Source: Kiritimatiellia bacterium (lineage in GTDB: Bacteria > Verrucomicrobiota > Kiritimatiellia > RFP12 > UBA1067). From it: a stretch of DNA of 49,074 nucleotides. Shown one piece after another: positions 32,648-41,362 of this stretch. The notes under the pieces were generated by a model, which had not been told where the DNA came from, did not search any database, and saw nothing but the letters and a program-made list of their open reading frames with translations. Location of the stretch: positions 1-49,074 of the forward strand of contig JAFSMR010000025.1 in assembly GCA_017447805.1 (NCBI GenBank), read 5' to 3'. Numbering within the stretch: the first letter of the stretch is position 1; the number at the start of each line of letters is the position of its first letter. The translations under genes and the position numbers were made by a program.

Positions 32648-34738
32648 ATGAGTAGAAAATTTACAGATTTTACGAACGCATTGAGTCGCTCCGGCGACTT
32701 GGTGTTGGCATTCTTGGTCGTCGCGGTTATTGGCCTATTGATTATTCCGCTACCGACCCCGGTGGTCGATTTGCTCATCGCGACAAACATAATGATATCG
32801 ACCGTGATGTTGATGCTGTCGCTATATTTGCCGAGGGCGCTATCGTTTTCGACGTTTCCTTCCATGTTGCTGTTTACTACGCTATTCCGTCTTGCGTTGA
32901 ACGTAACGACAACGAGACTCATACTTCTCAAGGCGAACGCAGGTGAAATCATTTATACATTCGGCAACTTTGTCGTCGGCGGCAACTTTGTGGTAGGCGC
33001 GGTAATCTTCCTGATTATCACAATAGTGCAGTTTGTCGTAATCGCCAAGGGCGCCGAGCGTGTTTCCGAAGTCGCGGCGAGATTTACGCTTGACGCCATG
33101 CCAGGCAAACAGATGTCGATTGATGCGGATTTGCGTGCCGGCGCAATCGACCAGGATACGGCGAAAATGCGGCGCAACGAGCTAGCCAAGGAATCTCAAC
33201 TCTATGGTGCGATGGATGGTGCGATGAAATTCGTAAAGGGCGATTCGATTGCGGGCTTGATCATGACGGCCATCAATATCATCGGCGGTATTTGCGTAGG
33301 CGTATTCATGAACGGCAAAGATGTCGGCTGGGCAGTTACCAAATACGGTATTCTCACTATCGGCGATGGTCTAGTGAGCCAGATTCCGGCGCTATTGGTA
33401 TCTATCACTTCCGGCGTAATCGTCACTCGCGTAGGAGATGAAGCCAACAAGCCGCTCGGTCAAGATATCCTAGATCAATTCTTCGCTCAGCCCAAGGCAT
33501 TTCTTCTTGGCGCGTTGACGCTTTTTGCGATAGGCTTGATACCGGGCTTTCCGAAAATCCAGATATTTGCGCTATCGGCATTCGTCGCAATGCTGGGCCA
33601 TAGCTTGATGCGCAAGGCGAAGCTCGCGAAGGAAAGGGCGTCTCGCCACGAAGATCCTCTCGCCGCCGCGGCGCCGAGTACCGGCGGCGCGCCGAAACCG
33701 AAAAAGAAGGAAGGCGACGATTTCTCGATGGTCGTTCCGCTTACGGTCGATATAGATGCGGATATCCGTACTGCACTTTCTTACGATTCGTTGAACGATC
33801 AGATCATGTCGATACGCCGTGCGCTATATCACGATTTGGGCGTGCCGTTCCCAGGTATAAACCTTTCGCTGAATCCCGCGCTGAAAGATGGACGCTATCG
33901 TCTTTTGGTAAATGAAGTTCCGGTATCGGAAGGCGTGCTGAAGAAAGGTTTCGTGTTTGCCCTTGAAGCTCCCGAAAACTTGAGCGCTACGGGCATTGCG
34001 TTCGAGGGAGGCAAACAGTTTTTGAGCGGATTCGAAACTTGCTGGGTAAAAGAAGCAGACAAGGAGAAACTGGAAGAAAGCGGTATTCGCAATCTCGATA
34101 TCGGCGGAGTGCTTTCTTATCATCTTTCTAGCGTCCTCAAGCGCTACGCAAACGAATTTCTCTCTCTGCAGGAAACTCGCATTCTCTTCGATCACATGGA
34201 AAAAGAGGCGCCCGAGCTTGTCAAAGAGGTCCAGCGCGTTTTGCCGTTGCAAAAGATTACCGATGTATTGCAGCGTCTCGTTCAGGAAGGAATTTCGATA
34301 CGCGACTTGAAGCGCATTACGCAAACGCTTATCGAATGGGGACAAAAAGAAAAGGATGCGGTATTGCTCGTCGAGTATGTTCGTTCGGCGCTTTCGAGAT
34401 ACATTTCCTACAAATTCTCGGGCGGACAGAATCTCGTTGCCGCATATTTGCTCGACCCGACTCTTGAGGAGAAGATCAGAAAGTCCATTCGCCAGACCTC
34501 CGGCGGGTCGTATCTCGCCATGGATCCGGCGACGGTCAGGTCGATTCTCGCTGTCGTCAAGCGCACGATTGGCGATATATCCAAGATTCCTCACAAGCCG
34601 GTGATTATCGTATCTGTCGATATCCGCCGCTATTTCAGGAAGATGATCGAGAAAGATTATTACGAACTACCGGTGCTCTCGTTCCAGGAACTGAGCGCCG
34701 AGATCAATATTCAGCCGTTAGGGAGGCTTAAACTGTGA
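32648..34738 (+). CDS. sctV: T3SS export gate protein SctV (LcrD/YscV-like)
   Basis: 696 aa, full length. Residues about 15-320 hold the eight membrane helices with the FHIPEP-type conserved parts LRLALNVTTTRLIL and the cytoplasmic loop KGAERVSEVAARFTLDAMPGKQMSIDADLRAG, followed by GDGLVSQIPALLVSITSGVIVTR. The C-terminal cytoplasmic ring (about 360-696) has PLTVDIDADIRTALSY, FPGINLS and VLSYHLSSVLKRYANEFLSLQE. It forms the nonameric ring that receives substrates from the ATPase complex and uses proton flow. Confidence 0.97.
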   Translation: MSRKFTDFTNALSRSGDLVLAFLVVAVIGLLIIPLPTPVVDLLIATNIMISTVMLMLSLYLPRALSFSTFPSMLLFTTLFRLALNVTTTRLILLKANAGEIIYTFGNFVVGGNFVVGAVIFLIITIVQFVVIAKGAERVSEVAARFTLDAMPGKQMSIDADLRAGAIDQDTAKMRRNELAKESQLYGAMDGAMKFVKGDSIAGLIMTAINIIGGICVGVFMNGKDVGWAVTKYGILTIGDGLVSQIPALLVSITSGVIVTRVGDEANKPLGQDILDQFFAQPKAFLLGALTLFAIGLIPGFPKIQIFALSAFVAMLGHSLMRKAKLAKERASRHEDPLAAAAPSTGGAPKPKKKEGDDFSMVVPLTVDIDADIRTALSYDSLNDQIMSIRRALYHDLGVPFPGINLSLNPALKDGRYRLLVNEVPVSEGVLKKGFVFALEAPENLSATGIAFEGGKQFLSGFETCWVKEADKEKLEESGIRNLDIGGVLSYHLSSVLKRYANEFLSLQETRILFDHMEKEAPELVKEVQRVLPLQKITDVLQRLVQEGISIRDLKRITQTLIEWGQKEKDAVLLVEYVRSALSRYISYKFSGGQNLVAAYLLDPTLEEKIRKSIRQTSGGSYLAMDPATVRSILAVVKRTIGDISKIPHKPVIIVSVDIRRYFRKMIEKDYYELPVLSFQELSAEINIQPLGRLKL

Positions 34739-35934
34739 GCTTGTTGTTGAAAATATTACAGGGACCCAACACCGGCGCAGAAATCGCGCTGGTCGAAGGC
34801 GTTGCCATTACGCTTGGCAAGCAAGATGACTGCGATATAATTTTAGCAGACAAAACCTTGCCCGAGAAGCCAATCAAAATATCTGTCGCCGCCTCCGGCG
34901 CGACTATCGATGGCGAAAAGTTAGAGGCGTTTCAAGTCGTAGAATTCGGCGCGACAGCTTTTGCCGTTGGCCCGGCCGATTCGCCATGGGGCAAACTAGT
35001 GTGGCCAAAGAAGGAGCAAGAGAAAGAGGAAGAGAAGAAAAAGCCCGAGGCAAAAGCGCCGGCTCCAAGCCCGAAACCTGAAGAAGAAAAAGCCCAGAGC
35101 CGCAGGGGATGCCTGTTCAAAGTTGTCGTAATTCTCCTATTCCTGATTTTGATTGCGGTAATTTGCTGGTTTTTCCGTTCCAAGATTTTGGAATATTCCG
35201 GTAGCGCGCGGCCTAGAATAGAAAAATCGTATGCTTATATCAAAGAGAATTGGAATTCGAGATTTGGCAAACAACCAGCGGGCGAAGAGCTACAAGCAGA
35301 GCCGCAAGCAGAAGCTCCTCTATCGATTGTGGAGCGCTATAACCTGAAGATGGTAAATCGCGATGGAAGAGTAGTTTATGTCGGCAATTTTACCCATAGG
35401 GCCGAGAGGCTTGCCGCGACAGCCGAATCTTACGCTCAGCAGCCGGGTATTGAACTTGATTTCGCCGACGAGGAATCTTTGAAGGCGGCGATTGCAGATA
35501 CACTTTCGCTTATTGGCGAAACAGAATTGAAAGTAGCCGGCGTGAAGAATAGAGATGCCGTCCTCGAAGGGAAGGCAAAAGATATTATCGCAACCTTGAA
35601 CGCAATTCGCGCAGATGTCAAGAAAATCGAAAATATCGATGTAGAGAATGTTCAGGCCGATATTCCGCAAATGCTTGCGGAAAATTCGCAAGCCAAGGTT
35701 GCCGAAAAGGCGCAGGGCGCCAAAGCTGCGGGCGCCGCCGGGGAAAAGGCGACAAGAAAAGCGATAACCTTGCCGGTTTGCGGAATACTTACGACGCCAT
35801 ATCCATGCCTCGTTTTGAGAAATGGAGCAAGGGTTATGGAAGGCGCACAAATCGGCGATTATGTAGTCGAGAAAATCGAAATAGATACGATAACGCTTAC
35901 CGGCGAGGGAGGAACTTTTACATGGAAGCCGTGA
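34735..35934 (+). CDS. sctD: Inner-membrane ring protein SctD (YscD-like)
   Basis: 399 aa with a GTG start overlapping the sctV stop, preceded by GGGAGG. An N-terminal FHA-like cytoplasmic domain (LLKILQGPNTGAEIALVEG...LGKQDDCDIIL) is followed by a Lys/Glu/Pro-rich linker (about 90-122), one membrane helix (about 125-147), and a periplasmic part of about 250 residues with BON-like segments. SctD surrounds SctJ in the basal body and contacts SctC. The linker, rich in KKKPEAKAPAP, is longer than in YscD. Confidence 0.88.
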   Translation: MSLLLKILQGPNTGAEIALVEGVAITLGKQDDCDIILADKTLPEKPIKISVAASGATIDGEKLEAFQVVEFGATAFAVGPADSPWGKLVWPKKEQEKEEEKKKPEAKAPAPSPKPEEEKAQSRRGCLFKVVVILLFLILIAVICWFFRSKILEYSGSARPRIEKSYAYIKENWNSRFGKQPAGEELQAEPQAEAPLSIVERYNLKMVNRDGRVVYVGNFTHRAERLAATAESYAQQPGIELDFADEESLKAAIADTLSLIGETELKVAGVKNRDAVLEGKAKDIIATLNAIRADVKKIENIDVENVQADIPQMLAENSQAKVAEKAQGAKAAGAAGEKATRKAITLPVCGILTTPYPCLVLRNGARVMEGAQIGDYVVEKIEIDTITLTGEGGTFTWKP

Positions 35935-36158
35935 AAGAACCTATCCAGCTCATGGAAATCGAGAAGGAGCTCGCGGGCGAAGGTAAATTCGCCGCACTCG
36001 AGAAGTATGACGAAACGCTGAAAAACCTCGGCGAAAGAATCGATGCGGCTATGAATGCCGGTCTAGAGCCTGAGGAATTTTCGCGCGTCGAGCAGCTCAA
36101 GGAAGCTAACACGCTAGCCAGAAAAATTTTGCGATTAACCGTTCGGGAGGATGGCTAA
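35922..36158 (+). CDS. YscE-like needle co-chaperone
   Basis: 78 aa from ATG 35922 (GGGAGGA upstream, overlapping the end of sctD). Two helices connected by a turn (ALEKYDETLKNLGERIDAAMNAG; EEFSRVEQLKEANTLARKIL) are the helix-turn-helix of the YscE/PscE/EscE family (about 66-75 aa). With YscG-type TPR protein, YscE caps the needle subunit in the cytoplasm to stop premature polymerisation. The gene order sctD-yscE-sctF-yscG is exactly that of the yscC operon in Yersinia, which supports the call. Confidence 0.8.
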   Translation: MEAVKEPIQLMEIEKELAGEGKFAALEKYDETLKNLGERIDAAMNAGLEPEEFSRVEQLKEANTLARKILRLTVREDG

Positions 36159-36213
36159 AACAAAACGCCCCAAAGGCGATATTCAACAAACAACAAAACA
36201 AGGAGGACAAAAA

Positions 36214-36516
36214 ATGACAGGAACACCAAACGTAGTAGGTAATGCCGGAGATCTGGATTCGTACCGGGTCACGGGAGGCGGTTCCACCTATATTCACACC
36301 GACGCGGTATATCTAGCGTTGATGAATGCTGCCGTGACGATGGAAAACAGACTCAAGGAATCGCTTGAAAATTATCAGCAGCACCCAGACGTGCAGGCGA
36401 ATCTGCAGCAACTCCAGTACGACTTGCAGCAGTGGAACCTCGCGCTCACCACGATGACGAATATCAACAAGAATATGGGAGATGCGCTCAACTCGATAGC
36501 CTCAAACTTCCGCTAA
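36214..36516 (+). CDS. sctF: Needle subunit SctF (YscF-like)
   Basis: 100 aa from ATG 36214 (AGGAGG 7 nt upstream; the longer frame from 36151 lacks such a site). Needle proteins are usually 80-87 aa; the extra length is an N-terminal Gly/Thr/Ser stretch. The two helices are clear: ALMNAAVTMENRLKESLENYQQHPDVQANLQQLQYDLQQWNLAL with the turn at HPD, and a final helix TNINKNMGDALNSIASNFR, the usual type of polymerising C-terminus. It is exported and forms the hollow external needle. Confidence 0.93.
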   Translation: MTGTPNVVGNAGDLDSYRVTGGGSTYIHTDAVYLALMNAAVTMENRLKESLENYQQHPDVQANLQQLQYDLQQWNLALTTMTNINKNMGDALNSIASNFR

Positions 36517-36884
36517 TGTTTGATCTTCGATCAGAAGAGGCGCGGCTTCTGTTGAATGTCGCTCTAATGGCAACAGGGCAAAATCGCTTCAGGACGGCAG
36601 CGAAAATTCTCGTTGCTCTGGAGCGATTTCGTCCCAACGAGGCTTCAATCGCCTCGGCAAATGCCATTCTCTTTATAAGCATGCTGGATTTCCAAGGTGC
36701 GGTTGATTATATAGATAATGAAGCGCTACCAAAATTTCCGGATAACGCAATGCTCAAGGCTTTCAAAGGCATGGCTCTATTAAGGATGGAGCGAACAAGC
36801 GAGGCGCGAATTCCTCTGGAAGAAGCCGCAAACCAGTCTGCCGATAAAGCGGCAGCGCAATTAGCAAAGGATCTATTGATATGA
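36516..36884 (+). CDS. YscG-like TPR chaperone of the needle subunit
   Basis: 122 aa from ATG 36516 (overlapping the sctF stop, TAATG). Three TPR-like helix pairs (RLLLNVALMATGQNRFRTAAKILVAL; FISMLDFQGAVDYI; FKGMALLRMERTSEARIPL) match YscG/PscG (about 115 aa). With the YscE-like protein encoded two genes upstream it should bind the C-terminal helix of SctF. It overlaps sctI by 4 nt. Confidence 0.82.
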   Translation: MFDLRSEEARLLLNVALMATGQNRFRTAAKILVALERFRPNEASIASANAILFISMLDFQGAVDYIDNEALPKFPDNAMLKAFKGMALLRMERTSEARIPLEEAANQSADKAAAQLAKDLLI

Positions 36885-37252
36885 CTAACGAGATGGCGAT
36901 AGAAGCTGTACGTAATATCTCCGGCCCGCAAGGGGCGACTCAGGCGGTGTCGCAAACGCCGCAAGTAGCGCGTCCCGAGGCGATAGGACGCTTCGAGGCG
37001 GCAATGGCCAGCGACGCCGTGCCTTTCGCCTCTGAGGCAACTGCCGCATGGCGCACGGCGCAAGCGAATCATCAAGCTCTTTTGCATCGCATCAGGACTC
37101 TTTCGCAAATGAATACGACTACCGGCGCTTCGGCGATAAATCTTGTAGAGTTGCAATATGACGTAATGAACCTTGCGTTCAAACAAGATATCGTAACGAA
37201 AATCGCCGATAAATCTTCGAATGCGATTCAAACGCTTGTGAAGAACCAGTAA
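36881..37252 (+). CDS. sctI: Inner rod protein SctI (YscI-like)
   Basis: 123 aa. A disordered N-terminus (about 1-45, Ala/Gln/Pro-rich) is followed by helices with WRTAQANHQALLHRIRTLSQM and the conserved C-terminus INLVELQYDVMNLAFKQDIVTKIADKSSNAIQTLVKNQ, typical of SctI (YscI 115 aa, PrgJ 101 aa). The rod joins export gate and needle and takes part in substrate switching with SctP. The ATG overlaps the yscG-like stop. Confidence 0.9.
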   Translation: MTNEMAIEAVRNISGPQGATQAVSQTPQVARPEAIGRFEAAMASDAVPFASEATAAWRTAQANHQALLHRIRTLSQMNTTTGASAINLVELQYDVMNLAFKQDIVTKIADKSSNAIQTLVKNQ

Positions 37253-37274
37253 CGCCCCAAAGCAAGAAAGGATT

Positions 37275-37868
37275 ATGATGAAGATAATAAAGATTCTGGC
37301 ATGCATAGCCGCACTGGTCCTGGTCGCCGGCTGCGACAACTATACGACGCTTCATTCTTCGCTTGAGGAACAACAAGCCAACCTCGTTATGGCTGCACTT
37401 CTAGACCAAGGTATAAATTGCCGCAAGGAGCCGGGCGAGGAAGGCACATGGAATGTTATGGTTCTCGAAGCGAAATTCGCAGAGGCTGTCAATATTCTCG
37501 AACGACTCGGCCTTCCGCGTCAACAAAGAAACGGTGTTGGAGAAGTATTCAAAAAGACGGGCATGATTTCTTCGCCGAGCGAAGAGAGAATCCGGTTCAT
37601 GGACGCGCTTGCGCAAGATATTGCACATACGATTTCCATGATAGACGGCGTTGTCGATGCAAGGGTTCACGTTGTCCTTCCGCAAAACGATCCATTCGCA
37701 AGAAATGCAATGCCGTCATCCGCGGCAGTGGCAATCAGGACTCGTTGGGATGCCGATATTTCCGACCTCGTTCCTTCGGTGAAGGGGCTTGTGAAAAATG
37801 CTATCGAGGGTCTATCTTACGATAAGATACAAGTTACGATATTTCAAGATAGCCCGCCGAAAAAATAG
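37275..37868 (+). CDS. sctJ: Basal-body lipoprotein SctJ, short form without C-terminal membrane helix
   Basis: 197 aa. A lipoprotein signal ends in V17-A18-G19-Cys20. YTTLHSSLEEQQANLVMAALLDQGI (RBM1) and GMISSPSEERIRFMDALAQDIAHTISMIDGVVDARVHVVLPQ (RBM2) are unmistakable SctJ/FliF-family elements. The protein ends soon after VTIFQDSPPKK; YscJ (244 aa) and relatives continue with a linker and an inner-membrane helix that is missing here. The next gene starts at once, so there is no hidden continuation in frame. Anchoring must rely on the lipid and on SctD. Confidence 0.93.
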   Translation: MMKIIKILACIAALVLVAGCDNYTTLHSSLEEQQANLVMAALLDQGINCRKEPGEEGTWNVMVLEAKFAEAVNILERLGLPRQQRNGVGEVFKKTGMISSPSEERIRFMDALAQDIAHTISMIDGVVDARVHVVLPQNDPFARNAMPSSAAVAIRTRWDADISDLVPSVKGLVKNAIEGLSYDKIQVTIFQDSPPKK

Positions 37869-37898
37869 GTGGCAGGCGACAAGGAGCGAATTGATCCA

Positions 37899-38243
37899 AT
37901 GACGAGCGACGATAGACAATTTCTGCTGACTGCGGCTTGGCTGTTTATGCGGCATGGTAAGCGCTCACGCGCGCTTGCTGTCTGCGAGGCGCTCATAGAG
38001 GATAATCCTCGCGATGGCGTTTCGGCTTGCGCTCTGGCGGAATTGTTGTTGGATGTCGGCGACGCGAATCGCGCTATCGATATCATTCGAGCTTCCGATA
38101 TGCCGCGCAATCTCGAACACGCCGCAGCGGTGCTAGAGACACGCGCATTAAGAATGCTCGCTCGCAATGCGGAGGCCGCCGATAGATGGAATAGATATAT
38201 CGAATCAACTAAAGGGTCTTCTAGAACATGGATCGCACAATAG
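37899..38243 (+). CDS. sctY: SctY (YscY-like) TPR chaperone
   Basis: 114 aa from ATG 37899, exactly the length of YscY; a GTG at 37869 directly after the sctJ stop is possible but lacks a ribosome-binding site, while AAGGAG precedes the ATG at a slightly long distance. RQFLLTAAWLFMRHGKRSRALAVCEALIEDNPRDG parallels the YscY start (FLLLNGWLQLQCGHAERACILLDALL.LNP), followed by a second TPR-like pair. YscY binds YscX and SctV. In Yersinia it lies next to yscX; here it is between sctJ and sctK, away from sctX. Confidence 0.7.
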   Translation: MTSDDRQFLLTAAWLFMRHGKRSRALAVCEALIEDNPRDGVSACALAELLLDVGDANRAIDIIRASDMPRNLEHAAAVLETRALRMLARNAEAADRWNRYIESTKGSSRTWIAQ

Positions 38244-38956
38244 ATATGACCTCGGCGAGAGCTCTTGTTGCCAGCGAATTTCTCTGGCCACGCGTGCGTG
38301 CTTTTCTTTGGGATTTTGCGCCGCAGATACACTCAAGCCGGATGGAGGAAGAAAAGGCGAAAAGCGCCGATGGAGCATTTGCCCGCGCCACTGAGATGAT
38401 GCGAGATGCGAGCCACGCCGTTTCCATTCGCGCCAAGCGCTTCATTTTGAATACTTTTGGCGTAGAGCCGGTATTCCATGATTTCCCGAAGGAAGATGGT
38501 TCGAGGTTGGCGCTGCTCGATTCGAATACACTAGAAAAGATCGCAAAATGGATTGGTGCGATCGTATGCGAAAAATGGCTTAGGAAGATAACAAGCGCAA
38601 AAGAAGTCCGTGCGTACAAAGAAGCCTTGCCGGGTATATACCCCGAAGTCTTTGGATATACGATGTATTTCGGCGCAAAGGCCGAAGAAGAAAATAAAGC
38701 CGCCTCGCAAGAAGAACTCGAAGTCTCCGGGCCAGAAGATGTGATTTTTATCGGCTATTCGCTTCTTGGCGAAAAGGTCTCGAAACTTTCCGCGCCGTTA
38801 GTCAAACGTTTTTGGCTGAAACTACCGAATTTCTGCACGGGGGCGGAGGCAGAAAAAAGAAGGGCTAAGATCGTAAAAGCCGCCCACAAAACAATAAACC
38901 TCGAGTTGCTGATGAGGCTACTCTTACCGGAGGCTTGCAGAGTATGTTATTCTTGA
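38228..38956 (+). CDS. sctK: Sorting-platform protein SctK (YscK-like)
   Basis: 242 aa. The diagnostic central stretch is LALLDSNTLEKIAKWIGAIVCEKWLRKITSAKEVRAYKEALPGIYPEVFGYT, as in SctK/OrgA (Leu-Asp...wiGai....lR..i....v...k..lg..Y). The C-terminal part ([26 protein letters not shown]) also fits. SctK links the cytoplasmic SctQ-SctL-SctN platform to the SctD ring. Position between sctJ and sctL is universal. It overlaps sctY by 16 nt and sctL by 13 nt. Confidence 0.85.
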   Translation: MDRTIDMTSARALVASEFLWPRVRAFLWDFAPQIHSSRMEEEKAKSADGAFARATEMMRDASHAVSIRAKRFILNTFGVEPVFHDFPKEDGSRLALLDSNTLEKIAKWIGAIVCEKWLRKITSAKEVRAYKEALPGIYPEVFGYTMYFGAKAEEENKAASQEELEVSGPEDVIFIGYSLLGEKVSKLSAPLVKRFWLKLPNFCTGAEAEKRRAKIVKAAHKTINLELLMRLLLPEACRVCYS

Positions 38957-39561
38957 GAAAAGGCGAATTCAATCTTTCCAGCGACCGCAGGCTGTTGAAG
39001 CATTCCGATGTTGCGCTCGCTCGCAGCGCCGAAGAAACAATTGTGGCGGCCCAAGCCGAAGCCAAGCGTATTCGTGAAGAAGCGCTGAAGGCCGCCGAGG
39101 AAGAAAAACGCCGCGGTTACGAGAAGGGCCTTGCCGATGGCAAGATGGAAATCGCAATGCAAAAGCTCGATCTCGTCGATTCTTCCGTTCAGTTCATGGA
39201 GGGCGTCGAGAAGAAAATGGCGGATGTCGTAATCAAGGCGATCCGTTCGTTCGTTGCACAAATCGGCGATGAAGAAATTATTCTTCAGATTGTCCGTAAG
39301 ACTATGAGCGCCGTCATACGCACCCAGCGCGAAATTACGCTGAAAGTCGCCCCCGAGCTCGTTGAAACAGTCCGTGCGCGCGTCAATGAGATAGTCGCCA
39401 CTTTCCCGACAATCGAGACCTTTAACGTAATCGCCGACCCTAAACTTAAAGGTGTCGCTTGTTTGCTCGAGACGGAAGCCGGAATCGCGGATGCATCCGT
39501 CGAAACGCAGATTGCGGCAATAGAAAAATCGCTAAAACGCCACTTGGCTAGAGGTGCTTGA
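38944..39561 (+). CDS. sctL: ATPase stator/regulator SctL (YscL/FliH-like)
   Basis: 205 aa from ATG 38944 (GGAGG at 38929-38933; the in-frame TTG at 38935 is too close). The long Ala/Glu/Lys coiled coil ([36 protein letters not shown]) is followed by the FliH/V-ATPase-E-like domain [40 protein letters not shown], and the C-terminal [15 protein letters not shown]. It holds SctN hexamers on the sorting platform and restrains the ATPase. Confidence 0.93.
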   Translation: MLFLRKGEFNLSSDRRLLKHSDVALARSAEETIVAAQAEAKRIREEALKAAEEEKRRGYEKGLADGKMEIAMQKLDLVDSSVQFMEGVEKKMADVVIKAIRSFVAQIGDEEIILQIVRKTMSAVIRTQREITLKVAPELVETVRARVNEIVATFPTIETFNVIADPKLKGVACLLETEAGIADASVETQIAAIEKSLKRHLARGA

Positions 39562-40889
39562 TGGAGAGCGTATTCGATTATATACCCGAGGTTCTGTCGA
39601 GAGCTATCGATGACATCCAGCCCATAGATGTCAAGGGCAGGGTTATTCAAGTCGTAGGCACAATCGTCAAAGCTTCCGTGCCTGGGGTCAAGATAGGCGA
39701 AGTTTGTATTCTCAGAAACCCGTGGGAAGATACCGAAGTTCAAGCCGAGGTTGTCGGGTTTACGAAAGAGGCGGTATTGCTTAGTGCGCTTGGCGCGATG
39801 ATTGGCATATCTGCCGAGACAGAGGTCATACCGACCCGTAGAGTGCAGCAGGTCCCAGTCGGGCCGAATCTTCTCGGCAGAGTTTTGGATGGGCTTGGGC
39901 GGCCGATGGATTCAGATACTAAAGGGCCTCTCAGGCCAAGCGGATATTACCCCGTATACGCTCCGCCCCCATCGCCTCTCGAGAGAAGCATAATATCTAA
40001 ACCGATTTCATTGGGCATTCGCGCGATTGATGCGCTGCTAACATGCGGCGAAGGTCAGCGTATGGGAATTTTCGCGGCGGCAGGCGGCGGCAAATCCACT
40101 CTGCTTGCTTCGATCATTCGCAATACGGAAGCTGAAGTGACGGTGCTCGCGCTGATCGGCGAACGAGGAAGAGAGGTTCGCGAATTTATAGAAAAGGATC
40201 TCGGACCCGAAGGGCTGAAGAAGGCCGTTCTTGTTATTTCAACATCCGATCGCAGCGCGATGGAGCGTCTGAAAGCCGCGTATGTCGCAACGGCGATTGC
40301 AGAGAGTTTTCGCGATCAAGGCAAGAAAGTCTTGCTGATGATGGATTCTGTTACTCGCTTTGGCCGTGCGCAACGCGAGATTGGCCTCGCCGCCGGCGAG
40401 CCGCCGACACGCCGCGGTTTCCCGCCAAGCGTATTTTCAGAACTGCCGAAACTAATGGAGCGCGCCGGCAATTCGTCGCAAGGCTCGATAACAGCGCTCT
40501 ATACCGTGCTCGTCGAAGGTGATGATATGACCGAGCCTATTGCAGACGAGACACGCTCGATTCTCGACGGCCATATAATTCTATCTCGCAAACTCGCGCA
40601 GATGAATCACTACCCTGCGATTGATATTCTCGCTTCCGTATCGAGATGCCAGAATGCAATTATACCGAAAGATCATAAAGCGGCAGCTTCCAAATTGAGG
40701 GCGCTTTTGGCGAAGTATGCGGAGGTAGAGCTTTTGATTAAAATAGGTGAATACAAGAAGGGCACCGATCCGGAGACCGATGAGGCAGTAGCGAAAAATG
40801 GCGCTGTTAACGCTTTCTTGAAGCAGGGGCTTGATGAAAGGCCGGTGTATGAAGATACAATCCGCAAACTAAAGGAGGCGGTGGGTTAA
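39561..40889 (+). CDS. sctN: T3SS ATPase SctN (YscN-like)
   Basis: 442 aa from ATG 39561, overlapping the sctL stop (TTGATGG). An F1-beta-like core has Walker [11 protein letters not shown] (Lys178), [21 protein letters not shown], Walker [51 protein letters not shown], and the type III-specific C-terminus for substrate-chaperone binding. It unfolds substrates and detaches chaperones at the cytoplasmic face of the machine. All motifs are intact. Confidence 0.98.
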   Translation: MESVFDYIPEVLSRAIDDIQPIDVKGRVIQVVGTIVKASVPGVKIGEVCILRNPWEDTEVQAEVVGFTKEAVLLSALGAMIGISAETEVIPTRRVQQVPVGPNLLGRVLDGLGRPMDSDTKGPLRPSGYYPVYAPPPSPLERSIISKPISLGIRAIDALLTCGEGQRMGIFAAAGGGKSTLLASIIRNTEAEVTVLALIGERGREVREFIEKDLGPEGLKKAVLVISTSDRSAMERLKAAYVATAIAESFRDQGKKVLLMMDSVTRFGRAQREIGLAAGEPPTRRGFPPSVFSELPKLMERAGNSSQGSITALYTVLVEGDDMTEPIADETRSILDGHIILSRKLAQMNHYPAIDILASVSRCQNAIIPKDHKAAASKLRALLAKYAEVELLIKIGEYKKGTDPETDEAVAKNGAVNAFLKQGLDERPVYEDTIRKLKEAVG

Positions 40890-41362
40890 TGGCATATCTC
40901 CTCGAGCCTCTCTTGCGAATAAGAAAAATGCGCGAGGACCGCGCGAGCGGCGAGCTTTCGGCCGCGCGCCGAGCTGTTGCGAAGGCCGAGGATGAACTTG
41001 AAGCTAGACGACGCGATTTGGCTGAATTTGAAAGGACCAAAGAAGAGCGCCGCGATAGAATATACGACGCGATTATCGGTAGAAAAGTAAGTCGCAATCA
41101 GATAGATATAGCAGGTGAAGCGATTGCCAGAATCGATAGCGAAGGAGTATTGAAGGCTGATAATGTAAAGCGTGCTCAGGATGTCGTGCGCGAGAAAAAG
41201 GAGGCGGAAAATGTTGCAAGATCGCTCTTCTTCGTCGCGACAAAGAATAGAATGAAAATCGATGAGCATCGCAATGTTTGGAATGCTTCACAGCTCGCAG
41301 AATCGGAATATCGCGCCGAAGGTGAACTCGAAGATTTTAATGTGAGGAAAGAAGAAATATGA
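40889..41362 (+). CDS. sctO: Stalk protein SctO (YscO/FliJ-like)
   Basis: 157 aa, close to YscO (154). It is a helical hairpin in which nearly the whole chain is charged coiled coil (ARRAVAKAEDELEARRRDLAEFERTKEERRDRIYDAI, and QDVVREKKEAENVARSLFFVATKNRMKIDEHRNVW). SctO is the central stalk in the SctN hexamer, analogous to FliJ and the F1 gamma subunit. The ATG overlaps the sctN stop, and its own stop overlaps sctP. Confidence 0.9.
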   Translation: MAYLLEPLLRIRKMREDRASGELSAARRAVAKAEDELEARRRDLAEFERTKEERRDRIYDAIIGRKVSRNQIDIAGEAIARIDSEGVLKADNVKRAQDVVREKKEAENVARSLFFVATKNRMKIDEHRNVWNASQLAESEYRAEGELEDFNVRKEEI

